From the NCBI GenBank assembly GCA_003833135.1, contig QZLH01001203.1, positions 1,789 through 25,893 of the forward strand: DNA of 24,105 nt, in the 5' to 3' direction. Below are positions 9,755 to 18,698 of the stretch, piece by piece. Source of the stretch: Oehlia diaphana. Taxonomy: Eukaryota > Glomeromycota > Glomeromycetes > Glomerales > Glomeraceae. A program made the translations under genes and the position numbers. The first letter of the stretch is position 1. The number at the start of each line of letters is the position of its first letter. The notes beneath the pieces are model-generated. The model was given only the letters and a program-made list of their open reading frames with translations, did not search any database and had not been told where the DNA came from.

Positions 9755-9988
9755 TAGGGATGGTTAGGTCGGTCCTGGTCCGGTCTTGGTCCTGGGACTT
9801 ATAGGTTCTATAGAACGGACCTGCGGACCAGGTCCTAAAGGAATGAGTCCCAGGACTTGAGTTTTATTAAGTCCGGTCCTGGACCTGGTCCTGGGCTAAA
9901 TTATTTATAAATTTTTGTCATATATATAAAAATTGGTTTCATTTAATTTATTATCAAACGACTTAAAATTTTATTATTAGTGTTACTA
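9755..9988. repeat. hAT left end, copy B
   Basis: This repeats copy A at 8455-8700, starting tagggatggttaggtcggtc and ending at ttattattagtgttact. Here the sequence runs on into AT-rich DNA and the transposase 3' end, so the junction looks like genuine element sequence. Its outer flank does not carry the TCCAGGGT duplication. Confidence 0.88.
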
Positions 9989-10274
9989 CGATTTAAAACT
10001 ACATATTAATTATTAAAAACTTGACGTATATTTACAAAAATTTTAAATAATGCTGTAAATTAGTAATACAAAAAGCAAATACCGTTTATTATTACATATT
10101 AAAACCTTAATTAGTTTAGAACTGTTGATCAGTTACAAAAATTCCAAATAAACGGCTAAGCCACATTTTTTTCTCCAATATTATTATCTATCCAACTCTT
10201 AGCACATAATGACGCCCTCGCAGTTTCTGGTTGCAGTCAATTTCGAGTTTTCGTAATTGTATTTCTAGCAACAG

Positions 10275-10374
10275 AAAATGCTAAATTTTGAAATAAGAAA
10301 AAAAAAATAAACACAAAATTAATGAATTAATCAATTAAAACAATTAATTATTGATTATTTCAAATGGATATGTG
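10275..10374. repeat. 100-bp gap-flanking duplicate, left
   Basis: This block from aaaatgctaaattttg to ggatatgtg is identical, as far as I can read, to 10626-10725 on the other side of the N run. It holds the acceptor of the last transposase intron. The pattern suggests an overlap that the assembler failed to merge. Confidence 0.9.
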
Positions 10375-10625
10375 NNNNNNNNNNNNNNNNNNNNNNNNNN
10401 NNNNNNNNNNNNNNNNNNNNNNNNNNNNNNNNNNNNNNNNNNNNNNNNNNNNNNNNNNNNNNNNNNNNNNNNNNNNNNNNNNNNNNNNNNNNNNNNNNNN
10501 NNNNNNNNNNNNNNNNNNNNNNNNNNNNNNNNNNNNNNNNNNNNNNNNNNNNNNNNNNNNNNNNNNNNNNNNNNNNNNNNNNNNNNNNNNNNNNNNNNNN
10601 NNNNNNNNNNNNNNNNNNNNNNNNN
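10375..10625. other. Assembly gap (251 N), probably not real
   Basis: The run of undetermined bases lies inside the last transposase intron and is flanked by 100-bp direct duplicates. If the duplicates are one sequence, the gap has no length and the intron is about 130 bp, which suits this gene. Confidence 0.85.
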
Positions 10626-10725
10626 AAAATGCTAAATTTTGAAATAAGAAAAAAAAAATAAACACAAAATTAATGAATTAATCAATTAAAACAATTAATT
10701 ATTGATTATTTCAAATGGATATGTG
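10626..10725. repeat. 100-bp gap-flanking duplicate, right
   Basis: Second copy of the block at 10275-10374. It continues smoothly into the intron donor (GTAAGT on the minus strand at 10759) and exon. Confidence 0.9.
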
Positions 10726-12998
10726 TTATTTATTTGCTAACTATTATTAATAAACTTACCCTGTTCGCATGCAACACTTGTGGATTGTATCGCCAAATAA
10801 TCCCTTGCCATTAATGAGAGTACTGGAAATTCAACAGTGTGAGCTTGCCACCAAAGTAGTACTTCTACATTCCCATTACAAGGCAGTGCTAGGTATCGTT
10901 CTATTTCTGTGAAATCAGAATTGTTTGAAGGCGGGATTGAAGCTTGTGCTGTTTCAGTAGTTTCTCCTAAATGCTGTTTCTTTAGTTGGTAGAAATATTC
11001 TCTTCCTGATACATTATTGTTTTCTTTAGGTATGAAAGTTTGTGATCGTGGAACTTTGCTATAATAAAAAGAAAACCTTTCTTTTAAGGTATTAATTGCT
11101 TTTGTTGTTGATTCACCTAATTCAAAGAGGGTAATTTTGTTTCGTGGATCCAAGATTGTAGCAATCATAGTTGCATCATCAAGAATCGTCCAGTATTCTT
11201 CAATTTTTTGATTTATCGAATCGGCTAACAAATATTGATCACTTTCCATACAGTATTTTAGATAGTCCTGAATTTCATTAAAATAGAATCGTACGTCAGC
11301 AATGGTTGGATATTTAGAATCTGAAAGATTTTTGGTGGCTCTTTCAAGTGGTTCTAAAATGATTATTGTTTCCTGCAAAATAATAGTAGATTTTATTAAA
11401 ATATCTACGGAAATAAATGTAATTAATTTATTGATTTTTTAAAATATAAATTTGTTAATTTACATGAAATATCTTTTAATATTTTATATAATAATATTCT
11501 CGATTTTTAGTTTCGTTCCTTTGAAGAATATCACCTCCCGCCCTCCTCTATTTATATGATATTTCATTAAATAAGATTCGGGAGCTCCTATCCTTTCTTA
11601 CTGTTATCCTGAAAATCTTTGATCATTATAATATAAAACATACCTTAATCTTTGTCCATGCTATAAGAGATGGCATTAAATCTCGGACATTTTCATGTTT
11701 AATTGCAAGCATCTTTAACGCCGTTTCCATTCTTTAAAATTTACAAAGTATATAGTAGGTGGAGTTCCACCTAGTTTCTATATCTACTTCAGGCCGAAGA
11801 TATTCAATTTTCTCCATAGAACATAATTCGCGTAAATCATCACATAATAAACTGAATTCTTGATCTTTATCATCAACTTACGCACATTAAAAATTTCTTC
11901 ATCAATTATCTCCATCCTTTGTTTAGCTGCGAGGTTAAGAATATGTGCTGAGCAGCGGTAATGACTAAATGAAAAACCATCTAAAGCACTCTCAAATTCT
12001 TCTGATAACTTTTGACCGCATACTAGCATTGCAGACTCATTGTTGGTAGTAAGTGCTAGTGCTTTACCTGCTAAATTGAACTCGCAAAGAACATTATTAA
12101 TTGCAGTTGCCATGTTAATTCCAGTGTGACGAGTTTTAAACAGAATAATGTCAAGTAAAAAATGCCAGAGAGTCCAATTTTCATCAACATAATGAATAGT
12201 TAAACCAAGATACGCTTCACTGCTTAATGTTGACGTCCACATATCTGCAGTAAAGGAGACTCTTCCAGGTATTTTTAGTAAATCATAACGAATATTTAGA
12301 CGTCATTTATTGAACTCTTGGACTACCTTTTCTTTAATTTGGTGGCGGTCAGGAACCTTATAACGAGAATCGAAAACATTCATCATTTTGATAAAATTTT
12401 CCTTCTCCACAACACTGAAGGGCTGTTGGTCAGCAATTATCCAAGTAACAATGGCGTCATCCCGCTCCAATTTCTCTTTCTCAGGCCAAGGATCCTTGCA
12501 TTTAAATTTTAGGGTAGTTTACTTTCGAACTTTTTGGATTACTATACAATGTTTACTCAAAAGATGTCGTTCAATACTAGAGTTTCCTGACTTAATAGAA
12601 AATACATAACCACATGTTTTACATACTGGTACTTCTGGGTGAGATGGATCTTTACAATTTACATAGTTCCATACTGAAGCAGTTTACGTGAAGGCTCAGG
12701 CTCTTCTATTTCATTATCTATATCATCTATGTCATCAATATTTGGAATAAACGCGTCATCTGAGCTGTCAAAAGAATTACTCATTGTTACGTGTTATGTG
12801 TTGAAGATATGAGATATCGGCATAATCAGCATATCGGCATATTACTATAAATCTCATAATTACTGAAATTCTATTGGATAGGACTTTTAGGACCTGATTT
12901 TTATCGGTCCTAAATCCAGACCTAAAGATCTGCGGACCCAGTTCTAGGACCAAGTCTTTAGGTCCAGGACCTAGGACTTTACCATCCCTATCCAGGGT

Positions 12999-13627
12999 TG
13001 GCTAGATCAATAGTCCAGAGTAGTGATCTTCAGCTCGAATGAATTTGCTGGGCCACTCCTGTGCAACAAAAAATAAGTGGATCATCAGTCAGGTCTTGTG
13101 CGACAGCTGTTAAGGCGCTAAAGCATATTAATTTTTGCATATATACAGTATATTCATGCTAACTACTACCTCTATTTTTTCCCCAAACAATCATGAGAAA
13201 ATGTGAAAGAATGTCTACAAGCAACACAGGACCAGCTCTAAAAGTAAATAGTTACAGTAAAAGCATATGTTATAGAGGGCTGAAGGACTCGCAATTTCGA
13301 GATCTACAAGAACTAACTACCTTTGCGTCTCTCCGGTAGATCCCCATGTGAAAAGGTATGGAGATTCCATTTGCATGTACTTTCAAAGGACTCTTGGCAT
13401 CAGAAGACAATACTAATTACGCCTCATACCTCCTTAACTTTTTCCTAGCAAGATATAAAGCATGTAGGGGTATATGGAAGTTCAGCCAACTTTCCTCAAA
13501 AACTTTTCCAGAGAAAATAGTTTCACTAGCATAGCTAACGCAAAATAAGGTATGTATATGCCAGAAGTTATGTATGTATGGGAGCGAGTTTTTCTCACTA
13601 TGGGCCTTATATTTAGAAGTTGAAGAA
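12999..13627. other. Interval without a supported gene
   Basis: After the hAT element this stretch holds copy 2 of the dispersed repeat and then unique-looking sequence. A 48-codon plus-strand ORF (13193-13339) and a minus-strand ORF (13417-13671) have no recognisable features. A leader for the CRN-like fragment at 13628 may lie in its last part. Confidence 0.5.
13012..13106 (+). repeat. Dispersed repeat, copy 2
   Basis: agtccagagtagtgatcttc, a gaatttgctgggccactc core and cttgtgcgaca match the block at 7021-7092 with small indels. The left part of this copy is separated from it by the hAT insertion (8440-8454). Confidence 0.6.
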
Positions 13628-13993
13628 ATGGCAGAAGTTAGACTTAACTGTCTTGTTATTCCCGATAACATTCAAGCCGATAAAATAACACATCAGCATC
13701 TCCTTACAATCGATATTGGCACCAAAGAATCTGTTCATTCTCTTAGATCAAAAATTAACGGACATTCCAATCACAGAATTCGTGGTCCGTGCGGTTGAAT
13801 TTCAAGTAATGATTTAGCGAATGACAATCATACAGCATTGTTTTTAAGCTTAAAAAATGGGGTTCAGGGAACAGAACTATCTCCAATTTCTCTAATTTCT
13901 TCAATTCCTAATTTTACTGAGCGCTTTTCCAAACAATCTTCTAAAAATGATATTCATATTATAGTATATTTAAAAATTCAAACACCCCAATAG
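13628..13993 (+). pseudogene. Orphan Crinkler-type N-terminal domain, one stop
   Basis: From ATG 13628 a frame of 121 codons ends in TAG 13991, broken once by TGA 13796. It opens MAEVRLNCLV, a hydrophobic start like that of the CRN gene on the other strand (MSFTLNCLVL), and closes with IHIIVYLK, comparable to LHIFIVP there. The length matches that gene's first exon (122 codons). This is the ubiquitin-like N-terminal domain of Crinkler proteins, which act as secreted effectors in oomycetes and some fungi. No C-terminal effector domain follows. I chose ATG 13628 over the in-frame 13574 because the domain begins there. The resemblance is at motif level only. Confidence 0.55.
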
Positions 13994-14490
13994 TGAAATG
14001 TAATGCGATCCCGGTCCTGGTCAGACCTCTATTCGCAATTTTAATGTATTTTAGGCCGGTTTCGGCAACGTTTTTTATTTCATAAATAAAGTATTATTAT
14101 TGTACTGTACAGTACATGAGAAATGGGTCACGTAAAATGATGCGATGCCTGTGCTACATAAAAACCTATATTAACGCTTAGCCCTTTCCCGATCGGCGTG
14201 AACAGTGATCTTTGATCGTGAAGATTCTCACGCAGTAATATTATAAACACTTTAATATAGGACAGACATCAGTATCGTGGAAACAAGTAATTTATTTCCC
14301 GCATAGTAATTTTGTGCTCTGTTTATTATATATAGTTTATTGTATGCAAGTTTTTACATTTGTTAAGCAGAAACTATGCACATTTCTAATGGTTTAGTAC
14401 ACAAAGTTTTTATGAAATATAATTCTTTTTAATAACAAAGTTTCCCGGAAGTTTGCATGTAGATAATGAACATTATATTAATAGAAACCA
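13994..14490. other. Intergenic interval with a 16-bp palindrome
   Basis: No gene is visible. It holds the perfect palindrome tgtactgtacagtaca at 14101-14116, a cgtgaagattctcacg-type hairpin word near 14217-14234, and several TTTATT words (AATAAA on the minus strand) around 14331-14342. These could serve as poly(A) signals for the CRN-kinase gene. Confidence 0.5.
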
Positions 14491-15585
14491 TTATACCTCA
14501 ATATCTTCCATAGAGCTTTCTCTTGAAAAATCACCCTCAAGATAACTCTTGTATTCATCCCAGAGCCACTGATATACACCTTTTGCCGTTGGCCTCTTCA
14601 TCGGATCAATATTCATGAGTTCACGAGAATAATTAATCAATTTAGAATCTTTTGTAGTTGCTTTGGCCGTTTCAATGAGAAACCCAATCGACCATATGTC
14701 CACAGCTTTATCGTGAGTTCCATTTATGTTAAACATTTCCGGTGCATGATTTGATTTATCTAAGCCATGGTAAGGTGAATCCGCAGGAGACTCGCACACG
14801 TGATCATAGTTGTTCACAATCCATTGACCATCGGTGCTAACTTTCCTAATCACATTCCATTGAATATCACGATGAATACGATTGGTTCTATGAAAATCCT
14901 AATTAATTATAAAAAAGTTATTGATAACGAGATAAAAATGTTAAATAAAAAAAATGTTAAATAAATACCCTGAGGAAAGTTAAAATGCAACACAGGGCTT
15001 TGATTAGCTGTTCTTTAGTTTTGGGTATGTGAAATGATTCGCCGTAACCGGCGTAACGAATATGTTTATCAGTCATATCCTGATACATATTTACCAGGCT
15101 CTGCTTTATAAGTTGATCACGAAATCCTGATAATTTTTGAAAAAGACATTAGACCGAATCCGATATTTTTTTACTGCAAATTTCTTGTTCAAGAGGTAAA
15201 ACATTAGGAGACACTTACCAGTGGAAATGGGGACTATGAAAATATGAAGGTAGTTCTTCTCAGGTTTTTTGTTATTGCTATTATAATACTCCCCGAAAGA
15301 CAACATAGGGTTACCATTTATCATCTGGCTCATTCCATGATTTTTAATACCACCTTCGGTAGAAAAGTTATTAATTTTGCTAAAGTCGAGTTTAACTTTC
15401 CATATATTCATCTTGGTTATTCCTTTGCATTCTGGATCTTCATAGAGAACTTCCATGAAGTCTCTAACAGTTAAATCTTTAAGTTTTATATTATGACCTC
15501 TGACGGGAACAAGATTACCAAAGCGCACATGGAAAATATCAGTACAAGGTTTTCCTAGTACCAAACAATTTAAAGTAAATGACAT
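14491..15585 (-). CDS. Crinkler-type N-terminus fused to kinase C-lobe
   Basis: The gene has three exons on the minus strand: 15585-15219, 15126-14969 and 14898-14491. Introns are 92 bp (GTAAGT...ATCAG) and 70 bp (GTATTT...TTAG). Splicing gives 310 residues with no internal stop. Residues 1-122 form a Crinkler-like domain (MSFTLNCLVLGKP, W-K-V, S-T-E, HIFIVP). Residues 176-310 match the C-lobe of a protein kinase: HRD at 184-186, an early Asn190, HAPE at 226-229, DIWSIG, and DPMKRPTA. The glycine loop and VAIK lysine are absent, and the DFG-like position reads N-N-Y-D (204-207) instead of an Asp, so a pseudokinase is likely. Reading through the first intron would add a different tail and stop; splicing to 15126 restores the kinase frame. 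The role is probably effector-like signalling or binding, by analogy. Confidence 0.75.
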
Positions 15586-15663
15586 TTCGTTTCTGTAAAA
15601 GCGATAAGTTTTTTCAGAAAAAGTTAGAGAGAAGTTTGATAGAGTTTGAGAGAAGTTTTATGG

Positions 15664-15685
15664 TTTATATACTTTATATACATAT
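15664..15685 (-). promoter_or_regulatory. TATA box and CT-rich leader of the CRN gene
   Basis: On the minus strand atgtatataaagtatataaa lies about 80-100 bp before ATG 15585. It is followed by the pyrimidine-rich leader CTTCTCTCAAACTC with the CTTCTCTC word twice. Order and spacing suit a TATA plus CT-rich start region in fungi. Confidence 0.55.
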
Positions 15686-15942
15686 CATGACAAAGACTCT
15701 TGCATAAACTTTTTATAAGCATAGTAAAAAAATGTAATAATGATTAATGATTAATACAGTTTATCATTACTATTACTCATTAGATTTGCGAGATGGATTC
15801 TCAGCGGTATTTATTAAAAAGATGAATTAATATTACGTAATTTTAGGTGATTATTTTTAGAAACCGTTGCATTTTGCAATTAAGGTATGAATGAAATTAA
15901 TTTTAAATGTATTTTTCGGTTATGGCTGTGCATTTGCGAGGA

Positions 15943-16042
15943 TAGTGCTCCGAATTTCGAGCCAACTTATATTCTCCTTGCATAGGAATCAATATTTTTA
16001 CCAGCTTCTTAACACATGGCGAGCTGAAAATTCGGAGCAATA
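15943..16042. mobile_element. 100-bp MITE with 8-bp duplication
   Basis: The ends are tagtgctccgaattt and, inverted, tattgctccgaattt. Exact 8-bp repeats tgcgagga flank it at 15935-15942 and 16043-16050, as in hAT-type MITEs. A diverged, shortened relative begins at 22550. It lies between the CRN promoter and the gene at 16435. Confidence 0.75.
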
Positions 16043-16050
16043 TGCGAGGA

Positions 16051-16434
16051 AACGATCCAGAGCTCGCAGAGCTAATATCTATTTTTTGTTCAGGGCGTTA
16101 TTAAGCGGAGAACACGGTAAGTTTTATTAAGGTCAATACTATTAATTTAATTCTGACTCTGCATGCTCTATGCATAACTGACGACCATTTTATTCTATTC
16201 AGAATATCGATGTTGGGGTCGGATTAGAGTTAATGTTGGGATGTATTAGATAGCTTAGATGAACGAAACGCTGGCAGGCATTAGTATAGAGACTCTATTT
16301 CACGTTTCGAATCTTGTAATTTATTTTTTTACATCAATAAATCAGAAATTTCGATGAGGATATTACCTCGTTTTTTATCTATGCTAACGAACTTTTGAAT
16401 TATTCCATCTTATATAAAAAAATTATTATCGAAC
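16051..16434. other. Upstream region of the coiled-coil gene
   Basis: No gene is visible; an ORF at 15891-16130 spans the MITE and is not credible. Shortly before ATG 16435 the word tatataaaa (16411-16419) is TATA-like but only about 20 bp from the start codon, so it may lie in the leader instead. Confidence 0.4.
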
Positions 16435-18009
16435 ATGCAATCCATTGATTCATTGAGAGAATTAAATGCCAAGCTCTTAGCTGAGATTGCAGAGCTTAGA
16501 AAGGAGAATGCTGAGATTCCCGAACTTAGAGAGAAGTTGCTAAAATTTGCTGAGGTTGAGGTTGAGAATGCAAGGCTGAAGCAAATTATTGAAGAGAATG
16601 CAAGGCGTGATGCTGAGAATGCTGAACTCAAGTCTAGAGTCGGAGAGCTTGAAGCTAGACTTGCATTATTAGAACAGGGTTCAGCAGTGGATGAGATGGT
16701 GTTGTCATTTGGTCAGACACAAAATGGTGAAGAAGTGATGCCAACTGTTGATGTACCCGATTCTGTAATAGACCAGCTCAATAATGAAGTAGGACGAGCA
16801 CCTAGTGACCTTGATGGCAACGATGAGGAAATGGTCGATTTCTTGGATGAGGCATATAAGAAAAGCATTAGTAATGAGATTAGAGAGAGGAGGCGGGAAA
16901 AGAAGCAGAAAGATCAAGAGGCACTCGTAATTTCTCAGGACGTGACTAAAATCCCTGAGGTCACGGACATGTTAACTTCACAGCAAGATGAGCAAGACGA
17001 GCAAGACTTATCACAATCTTATGAGGCTGGTTCTGAGAGCATAGGATCAGCATCTTGTGTCTTATCGAAGCAACCGCAAGTTAATGCATCCAAATTAACA
17101 TGTAATCTTGAAAACCGTGAAGATTCTTCACGATCAGAGTCATGTGACATGGAGGAACTTAAATCCGATTTGCATGATGAAGTTATTGCCAAGTTGGATA
17201 AAAATATAATTGTGGAACAGGAGTTAAAGCAACAGTTATCATCACCTGCACATACATCTACATCAGATCAAACTTTAGAAGAACAGGATCCATCTTCAGA
17301 TACCGCACAAAATATAGTTTGCATATTCAGGAAAGCTAATAAGCTTGGTCAAGAAGCAATTTTATACTGGTGCTACTTTATAGAAAAATATGACAAAAGG
17401 ATTGATAACCTTGTTGTTGGTGGAGTTAAGAAAAAAACTGCAACATCTATGGTATATCAAGAAATCAAACAGCTTTTACCTGATATAACAGGTGTGAATT
17501 TGCAACAAAAAATTCTTAGAGCTAGAAAATTATATAAGTTATTCAATACATTAGGAATAGAGAAAATTAAACAGGTCTCTTATAGTGCAGATGCTATTTC
17601 GAGCCTCAGTTACCCACAAATACAAAATATTATAGATCATGTGAGTTCAGTGATAAGTTCACACAATGAAACCGTTCACGATCAGAGTCATGTGACTTCA
17701 AAAATTAATCCGGCTAATGCATATATTCCTCCAAAAGCTAAGGTAAGTACATCAGAAAATGTATTATCTGCATCCCAATCTAATCCAACTTATGACCGCA
17801 CCTATTTTCACAACAAAGCATTGGACCAATATCCTAATTTATATAGAGAATTTAGTAGTGAAAAGTTCGATTATTATGGAATTACTGATGAGATTCCATG
17901 TCCATTATGTAAGTTAGATCATGATGATGAGGATGGTATAGAAGGTAGATATAAAACCAGATCCTATTTTATTAAATGTGAACAGCGCGAAATTGAGATA
18001 GTTGCATAG
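16435..18009 (+). CDS. Coiled-coil protein with C-terminal zinc knuckle
   Basis: This intact ORF of 524 residues belongs to a repeated family I associate with arbuscular mycorrhizal fungi; no function is known to me. Residues 1-82 form an acidic coiled coil with E-N-A-E/L heptads. Residues 83-280 are low-complexity and acidic (QQDEQDEQDL). Residues 290-390 are a helical domain (ILYWCYFIEKYDKRI, ILRARKLYKLFNTLGIEKI, YSADAISSLSYPQIQNII). The C-terminus is FDYYGITDEIPCPLCKLDHD with C489, C492 and C515. Position 518, where a fourth Cys (CEQC) is expected, is Arg (CGC, 17986-17988), so zinc binding may be lost. A broken relative of the C-terminal module follows at 18109. No introns are needed. Confidence 0.75.
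   Translation: MQSIDSLRELNAKLLAEIAELRKENAEIPELREKLLKFAEVEVENARLKQIIEENARRDAENAELKSRVGELEARLALLEQGSAVDEMVLSFGQTQNGEEVMPTVDVPDSVIDQLNNEVGRAPSDLDGNDEEMVDFLDEAYKKSISNEIRERRREKKQKDQEALVISQDVTKIPEVTDMLTSQQDEQDEQDLSQSYEAGSESIGSASCVLSKQPQVNASKLTCNLENREDSSRSESCDMEELKSDLHDEVIAKLDKNIIVEQELKQQLSSPAHTSTSDQTLEEQDPSSDTAQNIVCIFRKANKLGQEAILYWCYFIEKYDKRIDNLVVGGVKKKTATSMVYQEIKQLLPDITGVNLQQKILRARKLYKLFNTLGIEKIKQVSYSADAISSLSYPQIQNIIDHVSSVISSHNETVHDQSHVTSKINPANAYIPPKAKVSTSENVLSASQSNPTYDRTYFHNKALDQYPNLYREFSSEKFDYYGITDEIPCPLCKLDHDDEDGIEGRYKTRSYFIKCEQREIEIVA
17127..17148. repeat. 22-bp repeat in coding sequence, copy 1
   Basis: The 22 bases starting ttcacgatcagagtcatgtg also occur at 17675-17696. Here they are read as S-R-S-E-S-C-D, in a different frame from the other copy. 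This copy is preceded by cgtgaaga, so cgtgaagattcttcacg forms a perfect 8-bp hairpin stem. Confidence 0.9.
17675..17696. repeat. 22-bp repeat in coding sequence, copy 2
   Basis: Identical to 17127-17148 but offset by 548 bp, so it is read in another frame (H-D-Q-S-H-V-T). A related word with gatcgtgaagattc lies at about 14213 on the opposite strand. Confidence 0.9.
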
Positions 18010-18108
18010 TCAGGTCATTTTGAGACTACATTTGCTTTATTATTTATTTTTTTATACATATCAGCTAATACCTAATTAGATTGATTTGCAATTATAGAAA
18101 AAGGTAAC

Positions 18109-18600
18109 ATGACCAAGCCTGATAAAATATTAACTTCTGAATATCTGAATTAGCATGTCAAATTAGCTGGGTTACCAAGTATTTTGACAGATAAGATTCG
18201 TTCCAAATTGTACAAAAGATATAAAAAAGAAACTGGAAATGAGCCATGGCAACTATCAGAAGTACATAAATTGGAAGTTATAAATTCGATACCAGAAAAC
18301 AAAGCATCATCTTTTCCCGAGCAATGTAAGGAAGAAGTGCCTATCACTTTCAAAGCCAAACCTGATCAAGAGTTAATTATCAAGTCCGTCTTAGAGCACT
18401 TCCCATACTTGAAATTCTGAAATAGTTTTAGGGGAATTGATAATTATAATTTTGCATTACCTCAGCCGTGGAACTCGCTATGCCCTATTTGTGATGGAAA
18501 ACATGGGAATTATGGATTATATGGCGAATGGTATGGAACAGAGTATTGTCTTACTTGCTTCACTTCAGGCAACAAATTCAAATTCGCGACTGTGGCTTAG
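18109..18600 (+). pseudogene. C-terminal zinc-knuckle module, two stops
   Basis: From ATG 18109 one frame of 163 codons runs to TAG 18598, broken by TAG 18151 and TGA 18418. It reads LPSILTDKIRSKLYKRYKKE, then HFPYLKF, CPICDGKHGNYGLYGEW and CLTC. The paired C-P-x-C and C-x-x-C make a zinc knuckle like the end of the gene upstream, and here all four cysteines remain (18481, 18490, 18547, 18556). It looks like a second, diverged C-terminal module of the same broader family, left without its coiled coil. It starts 100 bp after the upstream stop. Function unknown. Confidence 0.55.
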
Positions 18601-18698
18601 ACCGGTCATGTGAACCTGATCATCCGCCTGATATGTGCAGTAGTTGATATCGGAGAAATTCTTCAAGATTTTGAATTCACTCTTCTAAAGTCAGGAAA

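Larger units (their letters stand above)
10156..12784 (-). pseudogene. hAT transposase, three exons, degenerate
   Basis: On the minus strand the gene starts at ATG 12784 with an acidic N-terminus. It continues with a BED zinc finger (CKTCG...ERHLLSKH, near 12640-12550), the catalytic core and the C-terminal dimerisation region (E-R-Y-L then WWQ, FPVLSLMARDYLAIQSTSVA). The first catalytic Asp is kept in TADMWTS (12243-12245), but the expected TTDN is TTNN (Asn codon 12042-12044). RWNSTY follows in a shifted frame. Two introns are visible: 11643-11373 (GTATGT...TTTTGCAG) and one from 10759 (GTAAGT) to an acceptor at 10281, which contains the N gap. The last exon (10280-10156) supplies FSVARNTITKTRN. 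In-frame stops are TAA 12519, TGA 12303 and TGA 10237, with frameshifts near 12670 and 11790. It is inactive. Confidence 0.85.
8455..12990 (-). mobile_element. hAT DNA transposon with TCCAGGGT duplication
   Basis: The left end starts tagggatggttaggtcggtc at 8455 and the right end finishes ggactttaccatcccta at 12990; the first ten bases are inverted repeats. Exact 8-bp direct repeats tccagggt flank it at 8447-8454 and 12991-12998, as expected for hAT elements. Both ends are rich in GGTCC/GGACC words, which look like subterminal transposase-binding repeats. It carries one minus-strand transposase gene, now broken. The inside is not a clean copy: it contains a second left end (9755), a lone N (8701) and a 251-N gap, so the 4.5-kb length is not reliable. 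Removing it rejoins a dispersed repeat also present at 7021. Confidence 0.88.

Noticed and set aside
10351..10665. ORFs on both strands across the N run
   Set aside because: They consist almost wholly of undetermined residues and are artefacts of the gap.
9755..12990. A second complete hAT element starting at copy B
   Set aside because: Its outer flank aggctaaa does not match the sequence after the right end, whereas copy A's TCCAGGGT does.
15174..15218. Short 45-bp intron ending at TTTGCAG in the CRN gene
   Set aside because: Using that acceptor leads to a stop before the kinase exons; the acceptor at 15127 keeps the frame into HRD and APE motifs.
15244..15474. Plus-strand ORF opposite the CRN gene
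   Set aside because: Shadow of the first exon of the intact minus-strand gene.
15891..16130. Plus-strand ORF of 79 codons
   Set aside because: It spans a complete 100-bp MITE, so the frame is accidental.
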